Origin: Prevotella sp.
GTDB taxonomy: Bacteria > Bacteroidota > Bacteroidia > Bacteroidales > Bacteroidaceae
Reading direction: 5' to 3'
Length of the DNA stretch: 52,306 nt
Assembly (NCBI GenBank): GCA_017449025.1
Contig: JAFSKJ010000059.1
Coordinates: 1 to 52,306, forward strand
Of this stretch, positions 23,868-33,653 are shown in pieces. The notes beneath the pieces are model-generated. The model was not told where the DNA came from, did not search any database, and saw only the letters and a list, made by a program, of their open reading frames with translations. Each line of letters opens with the position of its first letter. Position 1 is the first letter of the stretch. A program made the position numbers and the translations under genes.

Positions 23868-25457
23868 ATGACCGCAAAACAAACCATTGAGGCCGGAAAG
23901 GCCATTTTGGGAATCGAATTCGGTTCCACACGTATCAAGGCCGTGCTCATCGACCAGGACAACAAACCCATAGCACAGGGAAGCCACGAGTGGGAGAACC
24001 AGTTAGTGGATGGCCTTTGGACCTATTCTACCGAGGCCGTCTGGTACGGATTGCAGGACTGCTATGCAGAGCTGCGCAAGGATGTGCAGAAGCAGTATGA
24101 CTGCGAACTGGAGACGCTGGCCGCAATCGGCTTCTCTGCCATGATGCACGGCTACATGGCCTTCAACGAGAAGGAGGAGATACTGGTTCCTTTCCGTACA
24201 TGGCGTAACACTAATACGGGCAAGGCTGCCGCTGAACTCTCAGAACTGTTCAACTACAACATTCCTCTGCGCTGGAGCATTAGCCACCTCTATCAGTGTA
24301 TTCTCGACAACGAGGAGCACGTCAGCAATATCAAGTACCTGACCACACTGGCTGGCTACGTGCACTGGCAGGTCACGGGGCAGTTTGTGCTGGGCGTGGG
24401 TGATGCCTCGGGAATGATTCCCGTAGACCCCAGTACAAAAACCTACGACGCTACGATGGTGAAAAAATTTGACGAGCTGATTGCCCCGAAGGGCTTCTCG
24501 TGGAAGTTGCTCGACATTCTTCCCAAGTCGCTCAACGCTGGCGAGAACGCCGGTTTCCTCACTCCTGAGGGTGCCAAGAAGCTCGACGTTTCCGGCCACC
24601 TGAAGGCAGGCATCCCCGTATGTCCTCCCGAAGGCGACGCAGGCACTGGCATGGTGGCCACCAATGCCGTTAAGCAGCGCACGGGCAACGTTTCCGCCGG
24701 CACTTCCAGCTTCTCGATGATTGTGCTTGAGAAACCGCTTTCGAAGCCATACGAGATGATTGACATGGTTACCACGCCCGACGGAAGCCTCGTGGCTATG
24801 GTTCACTGCAACAACTGCACCAGCGACATAAACTCCTGGGTGGGACTCTTTAAGGAATATCAGCAACTACTTGGTGTCAAGGTAGATATGAACGAACTAT
24901 ACGGCAAGCTATTCAACAAGGCATTAGAGGGCGACACCGACTGCGGTGGCCTCATGGCTTACAACTACGTGAGCGGTGAGCCTGTCACTGGCTTGGCTGA
25001 GGGCCGCCCCATGTTCGTCCGCTCTGCAGGCGACAAATTCAACTTGGCCAACTTCATGCGTGCCCATCTCTATGGTGCTATTGGTGTGCTTAAGATTGGC
25101 AACGACATACTGCTGAAGGAAGAGAAAATCAAGGTGGACCGCATCACCGGCCACGGCGGTTACTTCAAGACTCCCGGCGTGGGACAGCGCATGCTTGCCG
25201 CCGCCCTCAACTCACCCATCTCTGTCATGGAAACCGCCGGCGAAGGTGGAGCATGGGGCATAGCCTTGCTGGCAGGTTTTGTTGTGAATAATCCCAACAA
25301 TCTGAGCCTTGCCGACTACCTTGAGAACGTGGTCTTCGCTGGCAACACGGGTGTGTCTATAGCTCCCACTGCCGAGGATGTTGCCGGCTTCGAAAAGTAC
25401 ATAGAGAACTACAAGCGCTGCCTGCCCATAGAGCAGTGCGCGGTGGACAACAAATAG
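23868..25457 (+). CDS. FGGY-family carbohydrate kinase
   Basis: A 529-residue ATP-dependent sugar kinase of the FGGY/ASKHA fold. The N-terminal phosphate-binding loop is GIEFGSTRIKAVLID. GFSAMMHGYMAF, PFRTWRNTNT and the region around GDASGMIPVDP contribute the sugar site. The C-terminal ATP-site motifs include GDAGTGMVA, NVSAGTSSF and TGHGGYFKTPGVGQ then ETAGEGGAWG. The substrate is probably a ketose such as L-ribulose or xylulose, but sequence reading cannot separate these. ATG at 23868 fits the promoter; the longer frame from 23805 overlaps the -33 box. An array of repeats shared with the MFS gene lies upstream, hinting at a common control. Confidence 0.9.
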   Translation: MTAKQTIEAGKAILGIEFGSTRIKAVLIDQDNKPIAQGSHEWENQLVDGLWTYSTEAVWYGLQDCYAELRKDVQKQYDCELETLAAIGFSAMMHGYMAFNEKEEILVPFRTWRNTNTGKAAAELSELFNYNIPLRWSISHLYQCILDNEEHVSNIKYLTTLAGYVHWQVTGQFVLGVGDASGMIPVDPSTKTYDATMVKKFDELIAPKGFSWKLLDILPKSLNAGENAGFLTPEGAKKLDVSGHLKAGIPVCPPEGDAGTGMVATNAVKQRTGNVSAGTSSFSMIVLEKPLSKPYEMIDMVTTPDGSLVAMVHCNNCTSDINSWVGLFKEYQQLLGVKVDMNELYGKLFNKALEGDTDCGGLMAYNYVSGEPVTGLAEGRPMFVRSAGDKFNLANFMRAHLYGAIGVLKIGNDILLKEEKIKVDRITGHGGYFKTPGVGQRMLAAALNSPISVMETAGEGGAWGIALLAGFVVNNPNNLSLADYLENVVFAGNTGVSIAPTAEDVAGFEKYIENYKRCLPIEQCAVDNK

Positions 25458-25493
25458 TTACTGCCTGTAATATCTTAAGGAAAATCTATTAAT

Positions 25494-25564
25494 TGTAGGG
25501 ACTTACTTTATGTATGTACACAAAAACCACAGGGTATCGGACATACATGAAGTAAGTCCTTACA
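25494..25564. terminator. Long hairpin between convergent genes
   Basis: Arms 25494-25517 (TGTAGGGACTTACTTTATG...) and 25541-25564 (...ACATGAAGTAAGTCCTTACA) pair at 22 of 24 positions over a 23-base loop. It sits between the FGGY kinase and the convergent HAD gene, so bidirectional termination is likely. There is no T tract, and it might instead be a small mobile palindromic element. Confidence 0.6.
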
Positions 25565-25603
25565 TATAGAAATGGCATGGCTTAGGGATAGGGCGGCTCT
25601 GTG

Positions 25604-26305
25604 CTATAGAATATCCATGAGCTGCCGTAGCGCTGTCACTTCATACTTCACGCCCAGCCCTGCCGGGTACTCCGGGAATCGGTTGAAGTAGGCGGCGTCG
25701 ATGCCCGCGTCAATGGCTCCTTGTATGTCTGTGCCAAGGTTGTCGCCAATCATGAGCGTGCTCTCCCTGCAAGCGCCGGTAACCCTCAGGGCATAGTCGA
25801 AGAACTGTCGCGACGGCTTGTTGGCTCCTGCATCCTCGCTGAGCACGATGGTGTCGAAACTGTGGAGCATGCCGCATGCTTCAAGCTTCTTATACTGCAC
25901 CTCATGGAATCCGTTGCTGCAGATATGCATACGGTATCCACTGGCCCGAAGATACTCTACCAGCTCATGAGCACCATCGACCACCCCTGGCTTTGTTGAG
26001 CACAGGTCGAGAAACAAGTCACTCGCCTTCAGACAATAATCGTCGGTGGGCTTCAGACTGCGGCTTACGCCCAGCGGCCGCTTGAAGCGCTCCACGATTA
26101 GGTAGTCGCGGCTTATCTCTCCCATGGAGTAGCTCTTCCACAACTCAATGTTCGCCCGCCAGTAGGCGTCGAAGAAATCGTCGGCACAGTCGAAATGATT
26201 CTCCAAGTGCAATGCCTCGTATAGCTCGCGGAGGGCTATTACGGCATTGCCATGAGTGTCATAGAGAGTGTCGTCGAAGTCAATGAATAGGTCGTTGTAT
26301 CTCAT
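25604..26305 (-). CDS. HAD-family phosphatase, YjjG-like
   Basis: A 233-residue HAD hydrolase of subfamily IA. Motif I is LFIDFDDTLYDTHG (nucleophile and acid Asp). Motif II lies in MHICSNGF, motif III is the Lys in GANKPSRQFFDYAL, and motif IV is MIGDNLGTDIQGA. Overall it resembles YjjG, a nucleotidase that removes non-canonical pyrimidine nucleotides. I chose ATG 26305 (MRYNDLFIDFDD). ATG 26314 adds three residues, and anything longer would run through the minus-strand -7 box (CAAAGTTA on the plus strand, 26335-26342). It is divergent from the histidine kinase. Confidence 0.88.
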   Translation of the reverse strand: MRYNDLFIDFDDTLYDTHGNAVIALRELYEALHLENHFDCADDFFDAYWRANIELWKSYSMGEISRDYLIVERFKRPLGVSRSLKPTDDYCLKASDLFLDLCSTKPGVVDGAHELVEYLRASGYRMHICSNGFHEVQYKKLEACGMLHSFDTIVLSEDAGANKPSRQFFDYALRVTGACRESTLMIGDNLGTDIQGAIDAGIDAAYFNRFPEYPAGLGVKYEVTALRQLMDIL

Positions 26306-26334
26306 AATTATCATCTTCTTCGTGAAAAACGCCA

Positions 26335-26342
26335 CAAAGTTA
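26335..26342 (-). promoter_or_regulatory. -7 box for the HAD gene
   Basis: TAACTTTG on the minus strand, 29 bases before the chosen start. The -33 box is not obvious. Confidence 0.5.
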
Positions 26343-26372
26343 GGCTTTTTTTCGCAAAATGTTACCAACTTT

Positions 26373-26404
26373 TTTGGAGAATTCATTTTTATTTCGTATT
26401 TTTG
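26373..26404 (+). promoter_or_regulatory. Promoter for the SBP-fused histidine kinase
   Basis: TTTG 26373-26376, 20 bases, TATTTTTG 26397-26404, followed by a leader of about 40 bases. Confidence 0.7.
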
Positions 26405-26451
26405 TGGCCGAATTACGACTATAGAACTTAACCTGAAACTTTAAAGAACTT

Positions 26452-28005
26452 ATGTCACGTCGGTTGATACTGTTTGTAGTTATGTTTGCCATGGCCTTAA
26501 TGGCCAGGGCCGACAACTTAGGCTACTCCAAGTACCACCCCCTGCGCTTCGGTGTCGACGTAGACTATCCGCCAATGGAGTATGTAGATGCCGACGGCAT
26601 TCCCCATGGTCTTGACGTGGAGTTCACCAAGAGGCTGATGAAGCGCCTGAACATTCCCTTCACCTACGCCCCGAACTTCTGGGAGCAGATAGCCGACGAC
26701 ATTCTGAACAAGAATGTGGACTTAGGCATGATGGTATACTCGCCGTACAGGAAGGACTCCACCAATTTCTCACGCGCCGTCTTCCGCCTGTACTACCAGA
26801 TAATCAAGCGCACCTCGGACAAGCGCACCTACGGGTTGCGCAACGTAAACGGAATGGAGATTGCCCTCATGCGCTCGAAGCCCGTTGTTGACACGCTCAA
26901 CAAGTCTGGAGCCAAGGCTGTGGTGGTGCAAGACCTCAAGAAGGCTTTCCTCGACCTTGCAGGCGGCAAGTACGACGCCGTGATATGCTTCCGCTATCAG
27001 GCGCGCTACATCATAGAGACCAACAATCTGGACGGGCTTTTCACTGAAGACCTGACGCTCACTCCCCGCGAATACTGCTATGTGAGCCACGACAAGCACC
27101 TTATAGAGGCAATCAACTCAGAGTTAGACAAGATGGAGACCGAGGGGGTGATAAACGATGTCTACGGCAACGTGCGCTCCGAATTCGGCAGCAGCGCCAT
27201 ACCTACGTGGGTGTGGTTTCTCTTGCTTGGACTTATCATAACCATGCTCGTTGTCCACATGCTGGTGCAGAGGCGAAACAACAAGCGGCTGAGAAAGGAA
27301 ATGATACGTGCACAGCGCTCAGAACAGATGAAGAATGTGTTCCTGGGCAATGTGAGCCACGCACTGCGCACGCCGCTGAACTCCGTAATAGGGTTTTCCG
27401 ACATACTTATAAAAGCCGAAGAGGGCGCGCTCTCTTTCGCCGAGCAAAAACAGATGCTGGGCATAATCAACAAGAACGGCCAGCAGCTGCTCTCGTTCAT
27501 CAACGAGTTGCTGCAACTATCAGACATCGAGGGTGACGAGCTTCTTTTCCACCGCACGGAGATAGACTTGCCTGCCATCATGGAAGAGTTTGCCAAAGAC
27601 ACGCGGAAGAAGGTGAAGCCCGGCGTGGAGGTTGTGATTGAAGGTCCTGGCGGACACGTGTATGCCGACTCACGCCTGATGCGGCTGGTCACCTTACACT
27701 GCCTTGACAATGCTGCCGCCCACACCCACAAGGGCCGCATCACACTGGCCTACCGCAAGGAAAACAACGGACTCAGGATAGAGGTAAGGGACACCGGCGA
27801 GGGCCTGCCCGACAAGCTGCGGAACAGCATCTTCGAGCTGCTGTCGGAAAAGCACACATACATGCAGAGCGGCATGCCGGGACTGGGGTTGAGCATCTGC
27901 AAGGCCGTGGTCACCAAGAGCAACGGCTTCATAGGCGCAGAGTCGCCGCCAGAGGGAGGAACGGTGCTCTGGCACTGGGTGCCGGTGAAATGGATTAAAG
28001 AATAA
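26452..28005 (+). CDS. Sensor histidine kinase with family-3 solute-binding domain
   Basis: A 517-residue inner-membrane kinase. A signal peptide (1-20) is followed by a periplasmic SBP_bac_3 domain (LRFGVDVDYPPMEYVDADG to about residue 245), which in this family binds amino acids or similar small molecules. One transmembrane helix (residues about 245-268) leads to HisKA with H303 in SHALRTPLNSVIGFSD. HATPase motifs are CLDNAAAHT (N box), VRDTGEGLPD (G1) and GMPGLGLSICKAV (G2). There is no receiver domain, and no response regulator is encoded in the window, so it is an orphan here. It lies 43 bases upstream of nhaD on the same strand and could share its transcript. Confidence 0.93.
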   Translation: MSRRLILFVVMFAMALMARADNLGYSKYHPLRFGVDVDYPPMEYVDADGIPHGLDVEFTKRLMKRLNIPFTYAPNFWEQIADDILNKNVDLGMMVYSPYRKDSTNFSRAVFRLYYQIIKRTSDKRTYGLRNVNGMEIALMRSKPVVDTLNKSGAKAVVVQDLKKAFLDLAGGKYDAVICFRYQARYIIETNNLDGLFTEDLTLTPREYCYVSHDKHLIEAINSELDKMETEGVINDVYGNVRSEFGSSAIPTWVWFLLLGLIITMLVVHMLVQRRNNKRLRKEMIRAQRSEQMKNVFLGNVSHALRTPLNSVIGFSDILIKAEEGALSFAEQKQMLGIINKNGQQLLSFINELLQLSDIEGDELLFHRTEIDLPAIMEEFAKDTRKKVKPGVEVVIEGPGGHVYADSRLMRLVTLHCLDNAAAHTHKGRITLAYRKENNGLRIEVRDTGEGLPDKLRNSIFELLSEKHTYMQSGMPGLGLSICKAVVTKSNGFIGAESPPEGGTVLWHWVPVKWIKE

Positions 28006-28048
28006 CTGCCCGTAGCCAACATGATTAATACCTACATGAAACCTTGAT

Positions 28049-29455
28049 ATGACACTAATAATAGTACTGCTACTCATTTTCGGATACATTCTCATTGCCA
28101 CCGGCCACGTGACAGGTGTCAACAGGGCTGCTATTGCCATGTTCATCTGCACAGTAGGATGGGTGGTCTACGTGTGCTGGGGCTTCGACTTCGTAATGTC
28201 CCAACACCCCCACGAGTATGCCGAGTACCTGCTTGAGCAGGATGCCGACGGCAACATAGTGAAGGAGTACATCCAGGCCAACGTTTTCCTTAAGTACGTG
28301 GGGCGTGCGGCCAGCATCGTAATGTTCCTGCTGGCCACAATGAGCATAATAGAAATCCTTCACAACAACGGATGCTTCGACTTCATAACGGAGTGGATTC
28401 GCACGCGCAATTCCAAGCGCCTGCTCTGGACCATCACACTGGCCACGTTTGTCATCTCCGCCAATCTCGACAACCTTACCACGGCAACGATGATGCTCGT
28501 CATCATGCGCTCTATCATCAAGAGCAGGCGACAGCGCATGCTTGTGGGTGCTGCAATAGTGCTGGCTGCCAACTGCGGCGGATGCTTCACTGTCATAGGC
28601 GACCCGATAGGCCTGATACTGTGGGGCGACGGAGCGGTAACTGCCACAGACTTCTCACTTCACCTGGCACTGCCGGCATTAGCGGCATGGCTCATACCGA
28701 CAATACTCATCAACCGCCAGCTGCCCGACCGCCTCGACATTGAGTGGGTAGCCCCACCCTACCGTGGCGATGACACTCGCCTGAACCGCTGGCAGAGGCT
28801 GGTAATGCTGTTCGTGGGCATTGGGGGGCTGTGGTTCATACCCACATTCCACAACATCACCAAGCTTTCACCGTTCCTCGGCGCCCTCTGCGTGCTTTGC
28901 GTGCTATGGGTGATAAATGAAGTCTTCAACCGCAAGCTCATGGACGCCGACCAGATGGCAGACCGCCGCATACCACACGTGCTTCAGTACGGCTCCATAC
29001 AGCAGATGCTCTTCGTGATGGGCATCATGCTGGGCATGGGAGTGATGAAGGAGACTGGAGTCATGGGCGACATCTCTGCCTGGATAGACTACAACGTTCA
29101 CAACATCTGGATAATGGGTGCCGTGGCGGGATTGCTCAGTGCCGTTGTCGACACGTTCACCGTGGCCATCACCAACATCTCCCTCTATCCCGTCATCGAG
29201 TCGGAGCAGCTAAGGCTGTGGGCAGACAGCGACTATATGGCCAACTTCACCCAGAACGGCAGCTACTGGATGGTTATGGCCTACGCCACAGCCTCGGGCG
29301 GCTGTCTGCTCTCCGTAGGAAGCACCAGCGGCCTGGCTCTCATGAAGATGGAACACATGCGCCTGGGATGGTACATCAAGAACCTCACTCCAAAGATTCT
29401 GGCAGGTGTTGTTGCAGGATTCGTAATCCTGTGGATAGAGACACTCTGCGTATGA
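28049..29455 (+). CDS. nhaD: NhaD-type sodium:proton antiporter
   Basis: A 468-residue inner-membrane Na+/H+ antiporter of the ion transporter superfamily, with about 12 hydrophobic helices. Visible NhaD features are SANLDNLTTATMMLVIMRS, GAAIVLAANCGGCFTVIGDP (the re-entrant helix-break region) and SAVVDTFTVAITN, plus TASGGCLLSVGSTSGLA near the C terminus. It starts with the membrane helix MTLIIVLLLIFGYILIATGH and has no signal peptide, as usual. It follows the SBP-fused kinase closely. Confidence 0.9.
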   Translation: MTLIIVLLLIFGYILIATGHVTGVNRAAIAMFICTVGWVVYVCWGFDFVMSQHPHEYAEYLLEQDADGNIVKEYIQANVFLKYVGRAASIVMFLLATMSIIEILHNNGCFDFITEWIRTRNSKRLLWTITLATFVISANLDNLTTATMMLVIMRSIIKSRRQRMLVGAAIVLAANCGGCFTVIGDPIGLILWGDGAVTATDFSLHLALPALAAWLIPTILINRQLPDRLDIEWVAPPYRGDDTRLNRWQRLVMLFVGIGGLWFIPTFHNITKLSPFLGALCVLCVLWVINEVFNRKLMDADQMADRRIPHVLQYGSIQQMLFVMGIMLGMGVMKETGVMGDISAWIDYNVHNIWIMGAVAGLLSAVVDTFTVAITNISLYPVIESEQLRLWADSDYMANFTQNGSYWMVMAYATASGGCLLSVGSTSGLALMKMEHMRLGWYIKNLTPKILAGVVAGFVILWIETLCV

Positions 29456-29503
29456 TGTATCTGATTAGACATTAGAGGCATAACAATTGAAGACAAGAAA
29501 CAG

Positions 29504-30607
29504 ATGGCAGACATTAAGCGAATAGTATTGACAGGCGGCCCATGTGCAGGCAAGACCACAGCACTGGTGCGCATCATAGAGCATTTCTCAAGCCTGGGCT
29601 ACAAGGTGTTCACCGTGCCAGAGGTTCCCACGCTATACAGTCTGGGGGGCTGGAACTATCTCACCCCCAACAGGCAGCTCTATTACGAAGGCGAACGCGC
29701 CATACTTGAAACACAGTTGGCACTTGAAGACCACTTCATGCGCATGGCAGGCGTATGCACAAAACCAGTGCTGGTGGTATGCGACCGCGGGGCAATGGAC
29801 ATATCGGCATACATGACGCCAGAGATGTGGGACGACATCACCCGTAAGGCCGGCACAGAGCCCAACCAGCTGCGAGAGAGGTACGATGCCGTGCTCCACC
29901 TTGTGTCGGCAGCCGACGGTGCCGAGCAGTACTATACCATTGCCACCAACTCCACCCGTTACGAGAAGGCCGACGAGGAGGGACTGCGAATAGCCCGCGA
30001 GCTGGACAAGAAAGTGATAAGGGCCTGGACCGGGCACCCACACCTGCGCGTCATTAACAACCACGACGACTTCGAGCGCAAGCTCGGGCGCGTAATACAG
30101 GAAATCTCCTCCGTGCTCGGACTGCCGCAGAGAGTAGAGGAGGAACGAAAGTATATCGTGGAGGTGGTGGGAGACATGCCGGAGACCATTGAGTGCGACA
30201 TCACACAGACATATCTCGTCAGTGAGCCGGGAACAGAGGTCAGGCTGCGCCGCAGGAACTGGCGCGGGAAGACCGTAAACGTGCACACCACCAAGAAACG
30301 CACGCCCGACAATGAACTGATAGAGACAGAGCGACAAACAACCAACGCACTCTACGAATCGCTGCTGCAGCAGGCCGACCCCTACCGGCAGGCCATAAAC
30401 AAGCACCGGCAGAGCTTCATCTGGAGAGGGCAGTATTTCGAACTCGACACCTATCACGGGGCACTTGACGGACTCATAATACTTGAGACCAAGGGAGTAG
30501 CCAGCAAGGAAGATGTCAAATTCCCACCGTTCATACGAGTGGTGGAAGACATTACCGGCAACACCACCTATTATAATTATAACCTGGCACTGCGGGGAAA
30601 GAAGTAG
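29504..30607 (+). CDS. P-loop NTPase fused to a CYTH-like domain (TTD14-like)
   Basis: A 367-residue two-domain protein. Residues 1-190 form a P-loop kinase-like fold: Walker A GGPCAGKTT at 11-19, VPEVPTLYSLGGW, VCDRGAMDISAYM, and an HLVSAADGAEQYY substrate region. Residues about 210-360 look like a CYTH/triphosphate-tunnel domain with alternating charged strands (RKYIVEVV, EVRLRRRNWRG, LIETERQTT, YFELDTYHG, LIILETKG). This domain order matches the eukaryotic protein TTD14, which binds GTP and phosphatidic acid, and its bacterial homologues. No bacterial function is established that I know of. It follows nhaD by 48 bases and may be in its operon. Confidence 0.78.
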   Translation: MADIKRIVLTGGPCAGKTTALVRIIEHFSSLGYKVFTVPEVPTLYSLGGWNYLTPNRQLYYEGERAILETQLALEDHFMRMAGVCTKPVLVVCDRGAMDISAYMTPEMWDDITRKAGTEPNQLRERYDAVLHLVSAADGAEQYYTIATNSTRYEKADEEGLRIARELDKKVIRAWTGHPHLRVINNHDDFERKLGRVIQEISSVLGLPQRVEEERKYIVEVVGDMPETIECDITQTYLVSEPGTEVRLRRRNWRGKTVNVHTTKKRTPDNELIETERQTTNALYESLLQQADPYRQAINKHRQSFIWRGQYFELDTYHGALDGLIILETKGVASKEDVKFPPFIRVVEDITGNTTYYNYNLALRGKK

Positions 30608-30681
30608 ACACCCTACACCTTACTCCATGAAAAACCCTTCAACGAAAAAAGAGGGCGAAAGGGCAAAACAGCAAGGAAAAA

Positions 30682-30713
30682 CTTGCAGAATCCGATTATT
30701 CTGCGTAACTTTG
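30682..30713 (+). promoter_or_regulatory. Promoter for the unknown gene before prfC
   Basis: CTTG 30682-30685, 20 bases, TAACTTTG 30706-30713, with the ATG at 30743. Confidence 0.68.
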
Positions 30714-30742
30714 CAGCCCCAAAACAAACAAAGGACAAGAAA

Positions 30743-31357
30743 ATGAGCTTTATAACAAAGATTTTCGGAAAGAAAGAATCCACCCAAGCTGGCGGCATGG
30801 AAGACTTCATGACGCTGATTCGTGTTTATTTCCAGGCTGTGATGGCTGCCGACCTCGGCATAACTAACCTGGGCATGCTTCCCGACTTGCGCGTGTTCAA
30901 GACAACGCTTAAGGTGCCGACGGTGAACAATAGGCTTGGCGTGGGCGAGAAGTCGCGCTGCAACAAGATGTTCAAGGAAATCTACGGCATGGAAGACTCG
31001 TTCACCAAGGAATTGGAGCAGAGCATACGGCGCCGTTGCAAGAAGCCGCAGGACATACAGACATACACCATACAGTTCCAGGGCTTCTCGCAGGACCTGA
31101 TGATGCTCACTGGCAACCTGATGAAATTCAAGCTCAGGCTGCCCAGCTTCTTCAAGAAGATGCTCTACACCATGACAGAGCAGACCGTGCAGGAGATTTT
31201 CACCAAGAACGACTATACCGACCCCGGTGTCATGAAGACCGTGGTGGCCATACGCCAGTACAACCAGCGCCTCGGTTTCTCACAGCCCTGGATCACACAA
31301 TTTGTCTACCGTGTAATAATGCTTGCCAAGAAGGAGCCGCGTAATAAAGCGGAATAG
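30743..31357 (+). CDS. Conserved hypothetical protein upstream of prfC
   Basis: A 204-residue protein that I do not recognise as a named domain. It begins [20 protein letters not shown] and has no signal peptide or membrane helix. The body is alpha-helical and basic ([55 protein letters not shown]). ATG 30743 fits the promoter; a longer frame begins at 30683, before the -7 box. prfC starts within 10 bases of its stop, so co-expression with the translation factor is likely. A link to translation is only suggested by this neighbour. Confidence 0.75.
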   Translation: MSFITKIFGKKESTQAGGMEDFMTLIRVYFQAVMAADLGITNLGMLPDLRVFKTTLKVPTVNNRLGVGEKSRCNKMFKEIYGMEDSFTKELEQSIRRRCKKPQDIQTYTIQFQGFSQDLMMLTGNLMKFKLRLPSFFKKMLYTMTEQTVQEIFTKNDYTDPGVMKTVVAIRQYNQRLGFSQPWITQFVYRVIMLAKKEPRNKAE

Positions 31358-31364
31358 GATGCAA

Positions 31365-32954
31365 ATGAACCAGGAGATTGAACGCAGGCGCACATTCGCC
31401 ATCATTTCGCACCCCGATGCCGGTAAGACCACGCTGACAGAGAAGTTCCTTCTCTTCGGCGGACAGATACAAGTGGCCGGTGCCGTAAAGAACAACAAGA
31501 TAAAGAAGACCGCAACCAGCGACTGGATGGACATAGAGAAGCAGCGCGGCATATCCGTGTCTACCTCGGTAATGGAGTTCGACTACACGCCGGAGGGTTC
31601 CGGCGTGGAGTACAAAGTGAACATTCTCGACACTCCCGGCCACCAGGACTTCGCAGAAGACACGTTCCGCACGCTAACCGCCGTTGACTCGGCAATCATA
31701 GTCGTAGACGGAGCCAAGGGTGTGGAAACACAGACACGGAAGCTGATGACCGTCTGCCGCATGCGTAAGACTCCCGTCATCATCTTCATCAACAAGATGG
31801 ACCGCGAGGGTCGCGACCCTTTCGACCTGCTTGACGAGCTGGAACAGGAACTGGAGATAAAGGTGCGCCCGCTGTCATGGCCCATCAACCAGGGTGCCAA
31901 GTTCAAGGGCGTCTACAACATCTACGAGCAGAAACTCGATCTCTTCACACCCGACAAGCAGCGCGTCACAGAGAAGGTAAGTGTGGAACTTGGTTCCACT
32001 GAGCTTGACAGCCGCATAGGGGAAAACGATGCAAGCAAGCTTCGCGAAGACCTGGAACTTGTCGACGGTGTCTATCCTGAGTTCGACGTTGAGACCTACC
32101 GCTCGGCCGAGGTGGCTCCCGTCTTCTTCGGCTCAGCCCTAAACAACTTTGGTGTGCAGGAGCTGCTGAACTGCTTTGTAGAGATAGCCCCGTCGCCACG
32201 ACCCACCAAGGCCGAGGAGCGCGACGTGATGCCAGAAGAGCAGAAGTTCACGGGATTCATTTTCAAGATAACAGCCAACATCGACCCCAACCACCGCTCG
32301 TGCATTGCCTTTTGCAAGGTGTGCAGTGGACGGTTCCAGCGCAACGTGCCCTATCTGCATGTGCGCCAGGGAAAGTCCATGCGCTTCACCTCGCCCACAC
32401 AGTTCATGGCACAGCGCAAGTCTACCATCGACGAGGCCTGGCCCGGCGACATAGTAGGCCTGCCCGACACCGGCGGCATATTCAAGATAGGCGACACGCT
32501 GACAGAAGGCGAGCAGCTCCACTTCCGAGGCCTGCCTTCCTTCTCGCCCGAACTGTTCAAATACATTGAGAACGACGACCCGATGAAGTCGAAACAACTG
32601 CAGAAGGGCATCGACCAGCTGATGGATGAAGGTGTGGCGCAGTTGTTCGTCAACCAGTTCAACAATCGCAAAATCATAGGCACCGTGGGCCAGCTGCAGT
32701 TTGAGGTCATCCAATATCGCTTAGAGAATGAGTACAACGCCAAGTGCCGCTGGGAACCGGTGCATCTCTACAAGGCCTGCTGGATAGAGAGCGACAATGA
32801 GGCGGAGCTTGAGAACTTCAAGAAGCGTAAGTACCAGTATATGGCCAAGGACAAGGAGGGGCGCGACGTGTTCCTTGCCGACTCAGGCTATATGCTGCAG
32901 ATGGCACAGCAGGACTTTGAACACATACAGTTCCACTTCACCAGTGAGTTCTGA
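31365..32954 (+). CDS. prfC: Peptide chain release factor 3
   Basis: A 529-residue translational GTPase that recycles RF1 and RF2 from the ribosome after termination. G motifs are [13 protein letters not shown] (G1), ISVSTSV (G2), DTPGHQDF (G3) and [10 protein letters not shown] (G4). [11 protein letters not shown] is an RF3 signature, followed by domains II and III ([33 protein letters not shown]). The ATG at 31365 gives [17 protein letters not shown], the usual RF3 start. An in-frame ATG two codons upstream (31359) is possible. Only a few bases separate it from the upstream gene. Confidence 0.96.
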   Translation: MNQEIERRRTFAIISHPDAGKTTLTEKFLLFGGQIQVAGAVKNNKIKKTATSDWMDIEKQRGISVSTSVMEFDYTPEGSGVEYKVNILDTPGHQDFAEDTFRTLTAVDSAIIVVDGAKGVETQTRKLMTVCRMRKTPVIIFINKMDREGRDPFDLLDELEQELEIKVRPLSWPINQGAKFKGVYNIYEQKLDLFTPDKQRVTEKVSVELGSTELDSRIGENDASKLREDLELVDGVYPEFDVETYRSAEVAPVFFGSALNNFGVQELLNCFVEIAPSPRPTKAEERDVMPEEQKFTGFIFKITANIDPNHRSCIAFCKVCSGRFQRNVPYLHVRQGKSMRFTSPTQFMAQRKSTIDEAWPGDIVGLPDTGGIFKIGDTLTEGEQLHFRGLPSFSPELFKYIENDDPMKSKQLQKGIDQLMDEGVAQLFVNQFNNRKIIGTVGQLQFEVIQYRLENEYNAKCRWEPVHLYKACWIESDNEAELENFKKRKYQYMAKDKEGRDVFLADSGYMLQMAQQDFEHIQFHFTSEF

Positions 32955-32959
32955 TTCTT

Positions 32960-33622
32960 TTACCGCTCAAAGTGCTGATAGTCTTTCAGGCTGCGCCAGT
33001 TGCCTCCCCAGGTGAAGCCGTGGCCAGTGAACAGGCGATAGCATAGGTCGCCCTTCTCTATCTTGTAGCCAAACTTCCGACTACGGTCGGCATACGGCTT
33101 ACCCTTGGCAGGCTGGTATATCCACCTGCCTTTCCTGTCTTTCCTGACACACGGATTGTAGAGAGGGTTGACATCAACAGCCATCCCCCTTGAGTGTGCC
33201 GACAGCTTTGTGCTACCGGCTATCTGCCTGAAGTTAAAACAGCTGGTGTTGTTGTCGCGCATGGAGCGTTCGTCGTCGCCGTCGTAATCGTCAATGAGAC
33301 GCATACGCTCTATGGGGTACTTGTTCCGGTACAGCTCCCTGAAAATCTCCAGGAGGTCATCGGCAATGGCACGGTTGCATACCATCTCCCCTTGACGCAC
33401 ATTGCCCGACAAATCATAGTGAGCCACGCTAAGATAGCGCAGCTCACTACGTGGTATGTTGCATCCTACGGCAAACGACTTTCCCTTCATGCGGGCAAAC
33501 ACCTCGTCGCTGATGGTGTCGGCAGTGAACACCTGCGCCCTTACCGTCATGCTTACTGCCATCAGTGCAGCCATGAAGTAGAGTCGTCTTTCCACCTTAT
33601 TAATATAATAATGTAAAAGCAT
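32960..33622 (-). CDS. M15-family peptidoglycan peptidase, exported
   Basis: A 220-residue D-alanyl-D-alanine carboxypeptidase-like protein. It starts MLLHYYINKVERRLYFMAAL with a signal peptide ending near RAQ. The metal-site motifs of the M15 group are STKLSAHSRGMAVDVNPL (His and Asp ligands) and the C-terminal GHGFTWGGNWRSLKDYQHFE with the last His ligand. It probably trims peptidoglycan peptides in the periplasm. The upstream open frame continues for 147 more codons that belong to the antisense of DUF3127, so I reject a longer start. GTG 33595 is an alternative. It lies 31 bases after the DUF3127 gene on the same strand. Confidence 0.88.
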   Translation of the reverse strand: MLLHYYINKVERRLYFMAALMAVSMTVRAQVFTADTISDEVFARMKGKSFAVGCNIPRSELRYLSVAHYDLSGNVRQGEMVCNRAIADDLLEIFRELYRNKYPIERMRLIDDYDGDDERSMRDNNTSCFNFRQIAGSTKLSAHSRGMAVDVNPLYNPCVRKDRKGRWIYQPAKGKPYADRSRKFGYKIEKGDLCYRLFTGHGFTWGGNWRSLKDYQHFER

Positions 33623-33653
33623 TACCCGACTTCTTGCAAGCCCTAACAGATAT

